Shown here: positions 23,640-34,759 of the stretch, one piece after another
Layout of the letters: every line of letters starts with the position of its first letter
Position numbering within the stretch: the first letter of the stretch is position 1
From: Alentia gelatinosa
Lineage: Eukaryota; Annelida; Polychaeta; Phyllodocida; Polynoidae
Direction of reading: 5' to 3'
Assembly (NCBI GenBank): GCA_950022655.1
Contig: OX465588.1
Location: forward strand, 27,327,525-27,391,524
DNA: 64,000 nucleotides
Position numbers and translations under genes: made by a program
Notes under the pieces: generated by a model
What the model saw: the letters and a program-made list of their open reading frames with translations, nothing else
Told to the model about the DNA's origin: nothing
The model's database searches: none

Positions 23640-24100
23640 TACAGTCAATTCCTTGGTGGTTTTAACACTCCCCACCATCTACTAACATCTCTATAGGACT
23701 TTCATAGAATGGGCATACTCATTGGTGAATTTAACACTCCCATCCATCTACTGACATGTGCATGGGACTTTAATAGAAGGGCCCAACTCCTTGGTGGGAG
23801 CAAACACTCCCCACCATCCAATAAAATATGCATGAGACTTTCATGGACTGGGCCAATTTTCCACTGTCCACGAACATGTGCATGGGACTTTAATAAAAAT
23901 GGGTTGAATGCGTGGCTAACAGCTTGAGCGACTGCTGGTCTTAAATCTTAACAAATTTCAGATATATGATGCCCATATGCCCCATCAGGTCAATGAGCAC
24001 ACATATACCAGAGAATATTTTTACTAAATACTTTAATAGAATGGGCCAACTCCTTAGTGGAGCGAACACTGCCCACCGGCCACTATTTAACATGTGTAAG
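23640..24100. repeat. degenerate array of about 65-70 bp units
   Basis: Landmarks recur in order: CTCCTTGGTGG, AACACTCCCCACCATC, CATGTGCATGGGACTTT and AATAGAATGGGC. Four to five units are recognisable up to about 23900 and an outlier copy lies at 24030-24090. Confidence 0.7.
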
Positions 24101-24730
24101 TTGCGGGTTTGGTTCGCCGACCCATCATCTCTGCGCTCGTGGGTGTGTGACCAGCTGACGATCAACAGAGGCGCCTGTGAGTGGGGCGCATTAAACCACC
24201 CCGTAAACTGGATCCCTGTGTTGGATCCTCACTCACGCTGCCTGCCCTATGGCAGGTTTATGGGCGGCCAGGCCTGATGGTCTTACACCCTGACACAGGT
24301 CATTTGTAGCGACCCACGGTCATGGCCCCACCCCTTCCCGCTAGGCCCTCGGGGTAGGGCTCTTGAGTTTTGTTCAGCTGCGATTTCGCCGTTCATTTGG
24401 ATGTCCAAGTTCAGAAAGGTCACCCCCGACCAGGTCCCTCACAGGTCATTTCTCAAACCCACCCTTTTCAGTGCACACCAATATATTCAACTTCTTCACC
24501 GGACTTTTGTTCGTCCCATTTTACCGTTCGGCTCATAAATCCTTCCAAATGCAATACAATCCAGGTGATGCGCAAAATAAACAATGGCAACCTTGGCACG
24601 AACGGTGAATTTCTTATGTGAAATGCAGGAGTGGGACCCTTACAATGTGGGCCCCGTGCCAACTGGGTCCCAACTTAACCCTTTGGTCCCCGGGCCCGCC
24701 CACAACGAGGCGCCAATGACACGTCCATAT

Positions 24731-24765
24731 TGACCTTTGACCCATGACCTCTGGGGGTCAGGTCA
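24731..24765. promoter_or_regulatory. cluster of AGGTCA-type half-sites including a DR1
   Basis: TGACCTTTGACCC (24731-24743) reads on the minus strand as GGGTCAAAGGTCA, a textbook DR1 for RXR/HNF4/COUP-type receptors. ATGACCT (24744-24750) and GGGTCAGGTCA (24755-24765) follow at once. The density is seen directly. That it acts as an enhancer is inference only. Confidence 0.3.
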
Positions 24766-26928
24766 TGGCTATGAAACGCAAGGGCAAAGTCATAAAGCTA
24801 TCGAGCGCAGTTTTCTGGCAGGGATCCTTTGGAACGTGATGTAAGGCTTTCAGTAAAGAACCTCACTGTAAATTCACCGGAGCTTTCTGCCCGAAGTTAA
24901 ACAACAAGGTCCACCAGCTCCGTTTACTTTTGACAAACAGGTATCAGACTTAGGTTTAAGCAAAGAAAGGTTCTATTTTTTTGTTTGAGCAGACATTTAA
25001 AATGAAGTCTTTTTTCCTCTTTGAATAGACTGGCAGTCACTTGGATCATTTTTCTCCGCCCCAAGTATAGACCAGGAGAGTAACATTTGGACACTAAAGC
25101 TAATCGGATGATAACGTCTTGGTTTTGCGTTTATTTTATTTCCAGGACGCATATTATCTTATTATCATATACCTGTGTGTGAATGTCTATCAAATACTGC
25201 CCTCTGTTAGTCACTTCTGTTGTTATACAGTTAGAGCTTATCTAAAGTGTCTTCCAAGTGTGTACATGAGACACTACAAGACAGTGTGCGTCCTAAATAA
25301 TCAAACACAATAATTTCAATATATTAAATCCTCAAAAGTTCTCACTACATTACAATATCCATAGATTGACTCCATCCCTTAATAATACATGGATTTACAA
25401 CAGGAGATGCCAGTGGGGTCTAGAAATAAACACGAGGAATATCTGAATTCTGAAAATATCCACTATTCATCTTTAACTTAATTAAGACTTAGTGCACAAG
25501 CGAAACCCGGAAACACGGAAATCACCGGAAATCTTACATCTCTGTGATCAAGTTTTCATTTTGGGAATATACGGTCCAGTTACCATGTGATCCAACTGAA
25601 TTTGCCAAGTTATCATGGATAGAAATCTCGACAGATCTCTCCTTACAAGTGAGACCTTTAGGAAAATGCAAACTGAAAGAGCTATGTACAAAAACAGCTA
25701 GCAATCTAATTAGGCGCATTTGGCCACTGAGTCTCCTTCCATCTAATCATCAAACGATCTTTTCAGCTTACCCTAAAATTGGGTTGGGTTTTGTTTTGTT
25801 TTGCGGGACACATCTCTAATTGCTCAGCCTCCAGAGAAGTATGATTCTCTCAATGATGAATCTCATTAGAAAGTTGGATGCCAGCACATAATTTGGTCTC
25901 ACTGGTGATAAAGTGGGACATGGAACTGTGCAGTTGTTTGAATACAACGTAGGACTGCCATTCGTTATGAATGAATCGATATTATTCATGTCAATGACCC
26001 TGATTAGACTATTATGGGGATTCAATGACATTCGAATCATGTTGCACATGCTCGTTCACGTTTATTATATCATTATGAGTCACAGCTGGCATGGAATTTC
26101 ATTAATCATTCAATTACATAAAAAAAAGCAGGCCTGTCTTGTATAATTACTGACAACAGAGAAGGTCTGTAGTGGTTTATGATAGAATACCTCGCTGTTA
26201 TAACATAAGAAGTACTTCTCTTTTTAGTCTTAAAAAGATATTGATGACTTTAAATGTAGTTGTTAAGACCCGAGAACGATCTGTATAGAAAAGAGACCCT
26301 TTTAAGTAGGACGTTTTTGTCAACTATACTTAGTAGGGATCTATATAATTCAACCGGAGTTTTTGTTCCATACTTTGTCTTGAAACCATGAGGGGAGTAT
26401 TATCTAATAGCTATAAAAATATAATCCAATTAAAACATAAGCCTAACACCTCCTGCCCCAACCAGTAATAAGTAGGTGAAAATATAGATCTCTATGGATC
26501 ATTAAACTCTGACATCTTCAATTGGACACATATACCAGCCATATGCTCAGGCTCCCTGGGTTTATTTTTTCTTCGTTTATGGATCCAAACGTAGTGAGCG
26601 ACTCGGAGCAGTTCTATCTAGGTTAATGAGTATAATCACGGCCCGTCAGCACTAATTATGCCTACGTTTACATGCCTGCAGCTCATCATGGCGGCGCCCT
26701 TGATGATGAGTGCCGAATTAGTCTCGCGAGACACCGCGAGAAACAGCGAGACTCGGCGAGAAGTTACCGTGCGGTACCAGCTCCGGCTTTGAAGTGCTCA
26801 AGTTGAATGCGAGTTTCTTGTTGGTGGTAATGCGCTTTCTAATGCAGCGTTATTTAGCTTGTACTATAAGTCTATATGTATGTACATAATAACCAATGGT
26901 TTCTTGGACGGACGTGCGTAACATATGA

Positions 26929-26992
26929 GGTGTTGATGCGAAGTAATACACGAGCCTAACAAATGTAGCAAGTGTATTACGTCGTCAACACC
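26929..26992. repeat. short inverted repeat (hairpin)
   Basis: The arms GGTGTTGATGCGAAGTAATACAC and GTGTATTACGTCGTCAACACC pair with few mismatches and a two-base bulge, over a 20-base loop. It is probably a minimal MITE or a remnant of one. Confidence 0.6.
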
Positions 26993-28129
26993 GAGAAAAG
27001 TACTTTTATATTAGCAGAAAAGGATTGTTTATTTTATCTATTGATAATCTTCTTGAATACCTTGAGCCTATGTGACTCTTGAGAGTGAAAAGATTTCCTA
27101 TAAGATATACACATATGTATAGAGACTGTGTTTATATATATATCTGTAGCTTAACAGTGGATCTGCACAAGTGGTTTTGATATTTTATCAAATGCGCTGC
27201 TCTGCGAATGAGTGGTTGAATTAATAGGATTAATTACTAATGAATAATCTAAAATCTAATTAAGGGATGCCCGCAGGGTGGACGGGTGGGTATAGGGGGT
27301 GGTGGATAAGGGTACATCTTACTATTATCACATTAAATAGGGATAATTATAAAAATGTAGCTGTGTAAATATTCATATCACGTACGAGCGACACAAAGAC
27401 CTGCATTGAGGAGCATGTGTAATACATGGAGACACACTGAGGGTGGCTGATTGAAATAGGTTCCGAGTTGTTTTGATAGAAAATATGCACCGAGTTCAAA
27501 GAACGAGGGGAATATATTTCCGACCAACAAACAAGGAACAGACGTCACACCAACGAGTATAGAGAATTTTCTATATTCGTTGGTCACGCGGAGAGACAGT
27601 CACGCGGAGAGGCAGTCACCCCGAGAGACAGTCACGCCGAGAGACGTTGCGCCGAGACATCTCGCCTACGCACAAAAACACACATTCCTCGCCTGAGAAG
27701 GCGGCCGGTCAGGGAGAAGTCGTTCAGCCGACCCAGCTTCCCGCTATTTGACCACAACGTGCGGCGCTGCGAGGTGAGGGAGTGTTCACGGGTGTTATAT
27801 TACCTGAGGTTCTTATGAGCACACCTGTATGAGTATCACACAGAAACACGGTGACACTGCCCCCTCTGACCTGGTTACAGGACAATGTTTGGTGCGCGGG
27901 GTGACGAGGCTGGGCTTGAAGCAGACAAGGGTGAGTGGCACTTCAAGGGGTGGCGGAAAGGGCTACGGGAGATTTTGATATCAAACAGCCATGGAGAACA
28001 CTCTCAAGGTTGAGAAGGTGGCGAACTGACAAGTGGGGTATGGGCAGGGTGAGGAGGGGCGAGGGACCTAACGGGGTACAGTGGGGCAGGGTACGCTAGG
28101 GTAAAGTTATGGGAAAATAGGGTCTGGTA

Positions 28130-28325
28130 GCGCAGTATAAGAGGGGTAGGGTAGGGTAGGGTAGGGTAGGGTAAGTGTAGGGTAAGGTAGTGTAAGGGTG
28201 GGATAGGGTAAGGGTGGAGTGGGGTAACGGTGGGGTAAGGTAAAGGTAGGGCAGGGCAGGGTAGGAAAGGTGAGGTAAGATAGGGTGGGGTAGGGTAAGG
28301 GTAGGGCAAGGGAAGGTAAGATGCT
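28130..28325. repeat. GGGTA-rich array
   Basis: Short tandem GGGTA/AGGGTA words, uninterrupted at 28145-28175 and looser on both sides (28020-28330). G runs on the plus strand could form a quadruplex. The unit is the pentamer TAGGG rather than the animal telomere hexamer TTAGGG. Confidence 0.85.
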
Positions 28326-29395
28326 AAATCATTGGTGGGAGATATTATGAAATAATATTTGACATACACGCTATTTTGTATTGGCGATACCGGAATTTTT
28401 ATCTTAAGCAATTTGCGTATTAAAGCATGGGATCAAGAGGAAATTTTGCAAAAAATATCTCACATTCATGCTATTTTTCCTTGGCAGTTCCAGAGATCGC
28501 CGCCTTGGCTCGCTTGGCGAGTCCCCGGTATTGAAGATGTTTACAAACGTTTACAAACGTGCGCGGGTGTCACAGGCGTGTATTCAGCGGGCAGGGGTCC
28601 AGTGCATGGCGGGTGGAGAGTGAGTGAGAGATTGCTGAGGGTGTGTTCGTAAAATAAGTCTCAGGAGATCCCCGATGAAAGCCGGGTCCACTCGAGAACT
28701 TCCTCTGGTCAAAAGGGAGGCGAAAACATCTAATCTCATCGTTATCCACCAAATTTAATATAGATTTGTCAATCATGCCTCGTCTGTACCTGTTCTGAGC
28801 AGGCTTTTCCATGACAGAGACTTGTGTCAGACCAAGCAGAGACAATTTCAATAATCAAGTTTACGAACAAGATCTAGTATACGAGTTAGCTATAAGTCTA
28901 CATGTCTGGCGAGAGAGTAAGTGGCTAGAGCCTTCCTAAAACAACCGATAAAACCATAACCCCCACCCAAAAAAAAAAAAAAAAAAAAAAACTATATGTC
29001 TACAGCCCAGAACCTAGGTGAATGGAATGATTATCGTCCCTGTCCAACATATTATTCCATGTCTGTCATAATGTGGTCTTATCCTGTAAGGCAATACAGA
29101 GACCGAGTGTAGATATTTGTTTGAGGAACAGACCCCCGGGGATCGGTATGTGAAAGGGGTGGGGATGGGGGGTGAGTCAGAGACCGACCATTGCCGGCAT
29201 GTCGGGCGTGCAGGTATGGTGGGGGAAGGGAGTGAGGTGTGCTGGGAGGGTTGGGGTAGGGTAAGAGAGTGGGCTGGGGCTGAGGGTGGAGGAGGAGTTG
29301 GGTAAGGGGTGGAGAGGTAGCCAGGAACTAGTCAAGAAGCGCCAGGTATCACCATACAAAATCCACCTGGTCTTGGCCAGCCATTACCAAGAACT
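28325..29395. other. intergenic DNA
   Basis: A run of about 22 A lies at 28969-28990. TTTACAAACG is duplicated at about 28540-28560. A G-rich stretch covers 29150-29320. No gene is supported. Confidence 0.35.
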
Positions 29396-29399
29396 GATA

Positions 29400-29995
29400 C
29401 TTTAGAACAAGGCCATTTAAACCATGTAAACTGTAGTACCAGCCCATATAATCCATGTTAACTGTAGCAAAAGGCCATGTAGACCATGTTTACTGGAGTA
29501 CTAGGCAATTGAGACCATGTAAGCGGTAGTATCGGGTCATTTAGGGCCATGTATAATGTAGTACCCGCCCATGTAGACCATGTACATGTATATTGTAGTA
29601 TCTGTAGACCATGTGAACTGTAGTGCCAGCCCATTTAGACCACGAAATCTGTAGTATCAGTCCATTTAGACCATGTCTACTGTAGTATCACCCCATTTAG
29701 ACCACGAAATCTGTAGTATTTAGACCATGTCTACTGTAGTATCAGCCCATTTAGACCACGAAATCTGTAGTATTTAGACCATGTCTACTGTAGTATCAGC
29801 CCATTTAGACCACGAAATCTGTAGTATTTAGACCATGTCTATTGTAGTGGCAGCCCATTTAGACCACGTAATCCGTAGTGTCAGTGCATTTAGACCATGT
29901 CTACTGTAGTATCAGCCCATTTAAACCATGTATACTTTAGTGTGAGCCCATTATACTGTAGTATCAGCCCATGTTGCTCATGTACACTGTAGATT
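29400..29995. repeat. 31-bp minisatellite (ATTTAGACCATGTCTACTG)
   Basis: The unit GTAGTATCAGCCCATTTAG followed by ACCATGTCTACT recurs with variants. A longer period of about 54 bp that includes CCACGAAATCTGTAGTATT repeats three times at 29690-29845. Confidence 0.9.
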
Positions 29996-30339
29996 CATAC
30001 AAACATATGCGGCACTAAATTGCTTCGTATAAATAACACATTATGAATCCCATTCATGCATGCTGACCTAAGCTGGGTGGGGTTTTTTTTCTGATTGAAA
30101 AAGAGAACACTAAAAAAAAAAAAAAAGACAAGTTATTGCGGTATTACCAAAAGATAAAGATGGTGTATTAAAGGGCAATTCTCCCTCCATTACAGAAGAA
30201 GAGAAGAAAAGAGGTGCCAACATGACTGGGACGCACGCACAAGCAATCAGTGTGTTGGCACCAGGCAACGCCATCTCTGGCGTCAAACTCTTCTCTGCAG
30301 TTTTCTTTTTGTTTCTCAACTAACTGTCTCACTTTGGGC

Positions 30340-30740
30340 TCAATACCAATAACTAGTGCTATCCCAGTGACATAACAATATGGCCTTGTATGCTGGGGTA
30401 TAGCCAGGGGTATGGGCTTACCAGGAGGTAGATGGGGTATTAAGAAAGAGATCGGTGCGTGTTTGGTCTGTGTCCTCGAGTTTGGAGTGCGCAGTAATAT
30501 GAACGAGGCGACAGACAGCCGAATTGACATTCTGAAGTGCTCCAAATGAGAAGGCGAATGGGGACACAGACCAAACGTGAATATGTTCTTGATTTTATCT
30601 TAGTTTCAAAATATTTATCTGTTTATCGCACATTGAGTACGAGTTACCGTACTCGCAAGCCTGCTGAGTATGAGTTTCTAATGCTAAGCATGTGGACGTT
30701 TATACCAGGCTAAGATAGAGTACAGGATATCTGTGGCTAT
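30340..30740 (-). repeat. foldback/MITE family A-like copy
   Basis: Shares order with 50170-50460: AAGAAAGA start, CTTGGTCTGTGTCCTCG or variant, GAGTTTGGAG hairpin arm paired with CTCCAAATGAGAAGGCGAA, TGATTTTATCTTAG, GAGTTACCGTACTCGCAAGC and CTAATGCTAAGC ending in ATACCAGGCTAAGATA. The termini TTATCTTAG/CTAAGATAA are inverse words. Confidence 0.6.
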
Positions 30741-30845
30741 CCCAAGCCTTGTTCACTGGGAAATTGGCAGTGGTACATACTGACTAGGAGGCCATAGATG
30801 AGGTATAGCACAGGACCATGGTGACGGTAGTTATCGTAGCCTTGT
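30735..30845. repeat. outlying unit of the 93-bp array
   Basis: One unit of the array found at 31235-31725 lies here (CTTGTTCACTGGGAAATTGG, then CTGACTAGGAGGCCAT and CACAGGACCATGG). It is separated from the rest by dispersed element D. Confidence 0.65.
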
Positions 30846-31234
30846 TAGAGCACGCTTGCACGCGCTATATACATCATCTAGAAGTTAGAGGGGTCCATAT
30901 AGACTTTCAGGGTACTGCATACAAACTATCCCTTCACTATCTGTGCGCTATGCACTGTAATATTGAGAATGGAGCAGGAACCCAGTGTCTCAGTTTCTTA
31001 GAGGAGTGCCCAGCTGACCATGACCAATCACTGAAGACCGAAATACCTCATTGACCCACTGGTGCTTGATGTGTTTGGATCCTAGATAGGCAGTTGCAGA
31101 AATGGCAAGTTGACTGGGTGCAAGTGGGTTACAGAAAACTATCCATAGGCTCAATCTAACTCAAACCTTTTAATTGTTATTAATTTATAATTGCACGCTC
31201 ATTCATCTATGATGAACATACTATTTGCTCCTAG
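30846..31234 (+). repeat. dispersed element D, copy 2, inside the 93-bp array
   Basis: Collinear with 1815-2205 over about 390 bp. The array phrase breaks at CCTTGT (30840-30845) and resumes at TATACTGGGGCATTGG (31235), so the element appears to interrupt the array at a TAG/TA-like site. No open frame is shared with the other copy. Confidence 0.6.
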
Positions 31235-31725
31235 TATACTGGGGCATTGGCAGTGGTACATGCTGACCAGGAGGCCGTGGATTTGGTATAGTACAGGACC
31301 ATGGTAGCTGTGTCTATCCCAGCCTTGTACACCGGGGAATTGGCCATGTTACATACTGACCAGGAGGTCATGGATGGGATATACTATAGGACCACTGTGG
31401 CTGTGTCTATCCCAGCCTTGTACAGTGGGAGTTGCCCATGTTACATACTGACCAGGAGGCCATGGATGGGATATACTATAGGACCACTGTGGCTGTGTCT
31501 ATCTCAGCCTTGTACACTGGGGAATTGGCAATGTTACATACTGACCAGGAGGCCCTGGATGGGATATAGTACAGGACCACTGTGGCTGTGGCTATCCCAG
31601 CATTGTACAGTGGGGAGTTGGCAGTGGTACACACTGACCAGGAGGCCCTGGATGGGATATACTACAGGACCACTGTGGCTGTGGCTATCCCAGCATTGTA
31701 CAGTGGGGAGTTGGCAGTGGTACAA
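31235..31725. repeat. 93-bp tandem array (GACCAGGAGGCCATGGATGG)
   Basis: Five units. Landmarks ATCCCAGCCTTGTACA, GTTACATACTGACCAGGAG and GGACCACTGTGGCTGTG recur at about 93-bp steps. A unit of 31 codons keeps a 213-residue plus frame open, which reads as repeated Trp-rich peptides and shifts frame at a small indel. This is repeat DNA, not a gene. Confidence 0.9.
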
Positions 31726-32250
31726 AGGCATTAAGGGTGGATATCCGTTCTGGAACACGTGGCCAGAGCCTCATCACAAACACATGGCAGTGAGGCCCGG
31801 CAGTAGACTGATGGAGGTCCGTCTGTCTGGTGCCGCGGACTGGTGCACTGCCTGGTGCGCGCCATTCATATGTATCACCTGGCCTCGATCCAATATCGTA
31901 TCTCCCCACAAGAGCTCGACACCACACGCAGCCGTGCGGTGACGTACGGTCACGTACGGGGACATGTAGGGTGCCATGTGTTTTTATTATCCACCTAATA
32001 CAAAGTGTCCATAGAAAACACATAGGGAGTGTGCATCTACATACCCGGGGCATAAAGTTATGTTTTATGCTCCTGGCAGCGACAAAGCGAGCAGATGGAA
32101 AAATAGTGCATACTGAAAAATAGTGGGTATCTAAATTGAACTAATATCGTTACATTTGTCAGGAAATGGTGGATAACAAATAAAATATAGACTGGTCTCA
32201 AACAAAAGAGGATGTACTTCAACGGGGTATGGTTTTTTCTCATTGAAAAT
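31725..32250. other. intergenic DNA
   Basis: GC-rich to 31975, then AT-rich. Overlapping frames on both strands at 31685-32123 have no recognisable domain. Confidence 0.3.
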
Positions 32251-32252
32251 GG

Positions 32253-32515
32253 AGTGTTATTTCATTCCTGGTATGATTTTTTCCATAGACTTAATATTTG
32301 AAACTTGTATTGAACACTCAAGGAGTATTGTAAAATTGTACTCCATGGGAATTTACCTCACATACATTAGCCAATCAGTCAATGATAGGGGTGAGATAAG
32401 ATCTGAACCGCCATTCTTTTTGGTCTAATCTTACTCGGATTTGCCTCGTGAGATTACTTCACAACCCAAACTCATGGGATATTTTATCAGATTCGGATCT
32501 CGATGCAGTTCCTTC
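32253..32515 (+). repeat. foldback/MITE family A, copy 3
   Basis: Has CCATAGACTTAATATTTGAAA, the block GGAGTATTGTAAAATTG, CAGTCAATGATAGGGGTGAG and a right end with ATCTCGATGCAGTTCCTT. That end is mirrored by the start of the copy at 37983 (AAGGAACTGCATCGAGAT), which lies in the opposite orientation. Confidence 0.65.
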
Positions 32516-34690
32516 TCAATAGTATTGAGATAGTCAAAATTATATAGAAAACGAACCCTGAGATATTCAATATAGAAACCCTACTGAATACCAACTGTAC
32601 TAAGCTGAATCATGGCTCCAATAAAAAGACAAAAATGGTTTCAGTATTACCACTTAAGTTCCAAGCATTCCTCTAATTTTGCACCATGCCTATTCTTTCT
32701 GGTTATTGTGTGTTTCCTTGCGTGCAGGTATATCATGTGAAAAATACGTTTAATTTGACAAAAAATAAAAATGAAAAAATTTGGTTGAACTCCCCTCCAA
32801 TCCATATTTTTTGCTAGTTGTCGGTATTTTTCTACCTCTCATACCACGTCATTTTCCATTTTTCAGTTAGATCTGTGACGCGGCGTTGCAGCAGCCGACA
32901 TTTGGTCACCATCCTGATTGCTCTGTGATTCCCGCCAATCCCATGTGAAACCAAGCGATGACTACTTCCACGCCACTTCCCAGTCTGCGTGTGACACTTA
33001 GTGGTCATCGGGTGGTGAACAAATTGCTCATAACCCCTGTATACGAAATTACCCTTTCAGTTGGAAAGTAGCTTCACGTGGTGTTAGAGATATGACTCAG
33101 AAAATTGGGATTTGACAGAATGGTGTGTTGGTTTTATATATTTTTCTGAAAAGCTAGATGTGGTAACCTTAAATGGAGAGTTTCGGAAGGCTATTCAGTC
33201 ATTTGAAATGAAATCAGTTACGAATATGAGTATAAGTTATCCTGAAGCCATATGAACATACTATATGGAAACAAGCTTATTATAATTGTACATCAAAATA
33301 CGCAGGACAATTGTCAATTAGACTATCCCTTTGCCTTTGAATCTTATTTACAATTACCAGGTGTTTTTGACATACAACTGAGGTCAGCATGTTTTTGTAT
33401 TGTTGTATACCTTAATATGGTGAAACTTTATCTTCTATTGACTTCGATTAAATGGCTATACCTCGTACGTCCGGTCATAAAGACAACATCGGTAGGAGCG
33501 GGCGGCATACATAGGAGGTATATAGTAATATCTAAGTCTTCACAAAGTCTTTATCTCATGAAGTATATAAGTCAAAATCCATGAGTCAAGCACAGCTGGA
33601 TAACTGTATAAATAGCGACTAGCTGCACACTGCCCTTTGAATGGGTGACAGTTTTAGGGTCGGACATGTTATTTTTTATGGGAGACACGTTGCACTACTC
33701 AGCCTGACCTCAGAACCGCCATGATGACAGAGGGTTACACCAGAGTCATAGATACAGGGATGATTTACAGCGTCCACACAGTGGGCATCTGAGGGTGGGG
33801 CTGGGGTGGTACCAGGGGGTAGAACTAATGACTGGTACCCCTCTGAGACACCTGTACCCCACCTGACACCTCCTCAGCCACTCTACACCTGTAGCCGCCC
33901 TGTGTCTACCTGGTGGAGCTGGTCAGAACAGGTGGGGGTGAGAGGTGCAGAGTGTAAGGTGTGCCGGGCGGACTGGGGAAGTCCTACACGGTACTGACAT
34001 GAGGTGATGAATGGCGATGTGCGAGGGTGGCAGGCAGAGTCATCACCCACAGCTGTGAGAATATACAAGTAAATTCTTCAACAGAAATGTGATATATGTT
34101 TATATGATATATACCCGTGCCAACGTTGTTTTTTTTTTCAACTGATTTATATCTTCCTTTCTCTGGATTGAATAGGATAAAATGTCTATATGAATGTTTA
34201 GAAATGTAGTGTTTCAAAGTACAGATTGGTAGAGTGATGTGAAAAGTTAGATATCGTTTAGTTTATGAGTAAATTGAAATAAAACGTTTATGATGCTCTG
34301 TATTCAAAATAAAGCCATTCCTCGCACCTACAGGATTGAGTAATGGTTTTAATTGCTCTTAACCTACTAGATTAGAACACTATGATTTTTGAATATTGCT
34401 GTGAAAAAATGTTCCGAGAAACTTCCACATATATGAGAAATCTTACAGCTATGCACAATACACTCTCCCACAAAGAAAACAATTCTGAGGGCTAAAAGAT
34501 AATTCAATAATGGTTTCCTTCTCGAGCCACATTACTGAGTTGGGTGAGATCGTTCAAGTGTCTTTTTGTACTGGGTGAGATCCTTCAAGTGGGAAGAGGA
34601 TGAAAGTTGGTTGGTTCACGACCATTCACAGGTCACACCTGACGGGCCTGACTCACTGGGCCGCCTGCACCCAGGGGCCGCTCTCACTCA
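32516..34690. other. intergenic/intronic DNA
   Basis: No repeat array. TATAAATAG lies at 33607-33615 without supporting context. A 110-codon plus frame (33252-33584) is AT-rich and unrecognised. The segment directly left of 34691 would be intron 1 if the exon at 34692-34757 is real. Confidence 0.3.
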
Positions 34691-34691
34691 C

Positions 34692-34757
34692 CTGGTTAAA
34701 GAGGGGGAAGTCCCTCGTGCTGTACTGGTGGTAGAACTGGCTCATCATCTTTGCCAT
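34692..34757 (-). CDS. putative first coding exon, 22 codons, partial gene
   Basis: On the minus strand an ATG in very good context (TCACCATGG) opens a 22-codon frame starting MAKMMSQFYHQYST and ending in FPLFNQ. It runs straight into CAG|GTGAGTGAG, a consensus splice donor with GT at 34691-34690. Start context, codon mix and donor fit a short N-terminal exon. I do not recognise the protein. Later exons would lie at lower coordinates, but none could be matched with confidence, so gene extent and function are unknown. The plus strand is also open here but lacks splice context. A chance combination remains possible. Confidence 0.35.
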
Positions 34758-34759
34758 GG

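Larger units (their letters stand above)
24100..28000. other. long stretch without a supported gene
   Basis: The 24290-24850 part is GC-rich and holds a nuclear-receptor-type DR1 word, listed separately. The 26700-26765 part repeats GCGAGA words. A hairpin lies at 26929-26992. The 27583-27650 part has four units of about 17 bp with core CACGCGGAGAGACAGT. No frame gives a recognisable protein. Confidence 0.4.

Noticed and set aside
31301..31942. 213-codon Trp-rich frame
   Set aside because: Mostly the 93-bp array; the frame shifts between units at an indel, which a real repeat protein would not tolerate.
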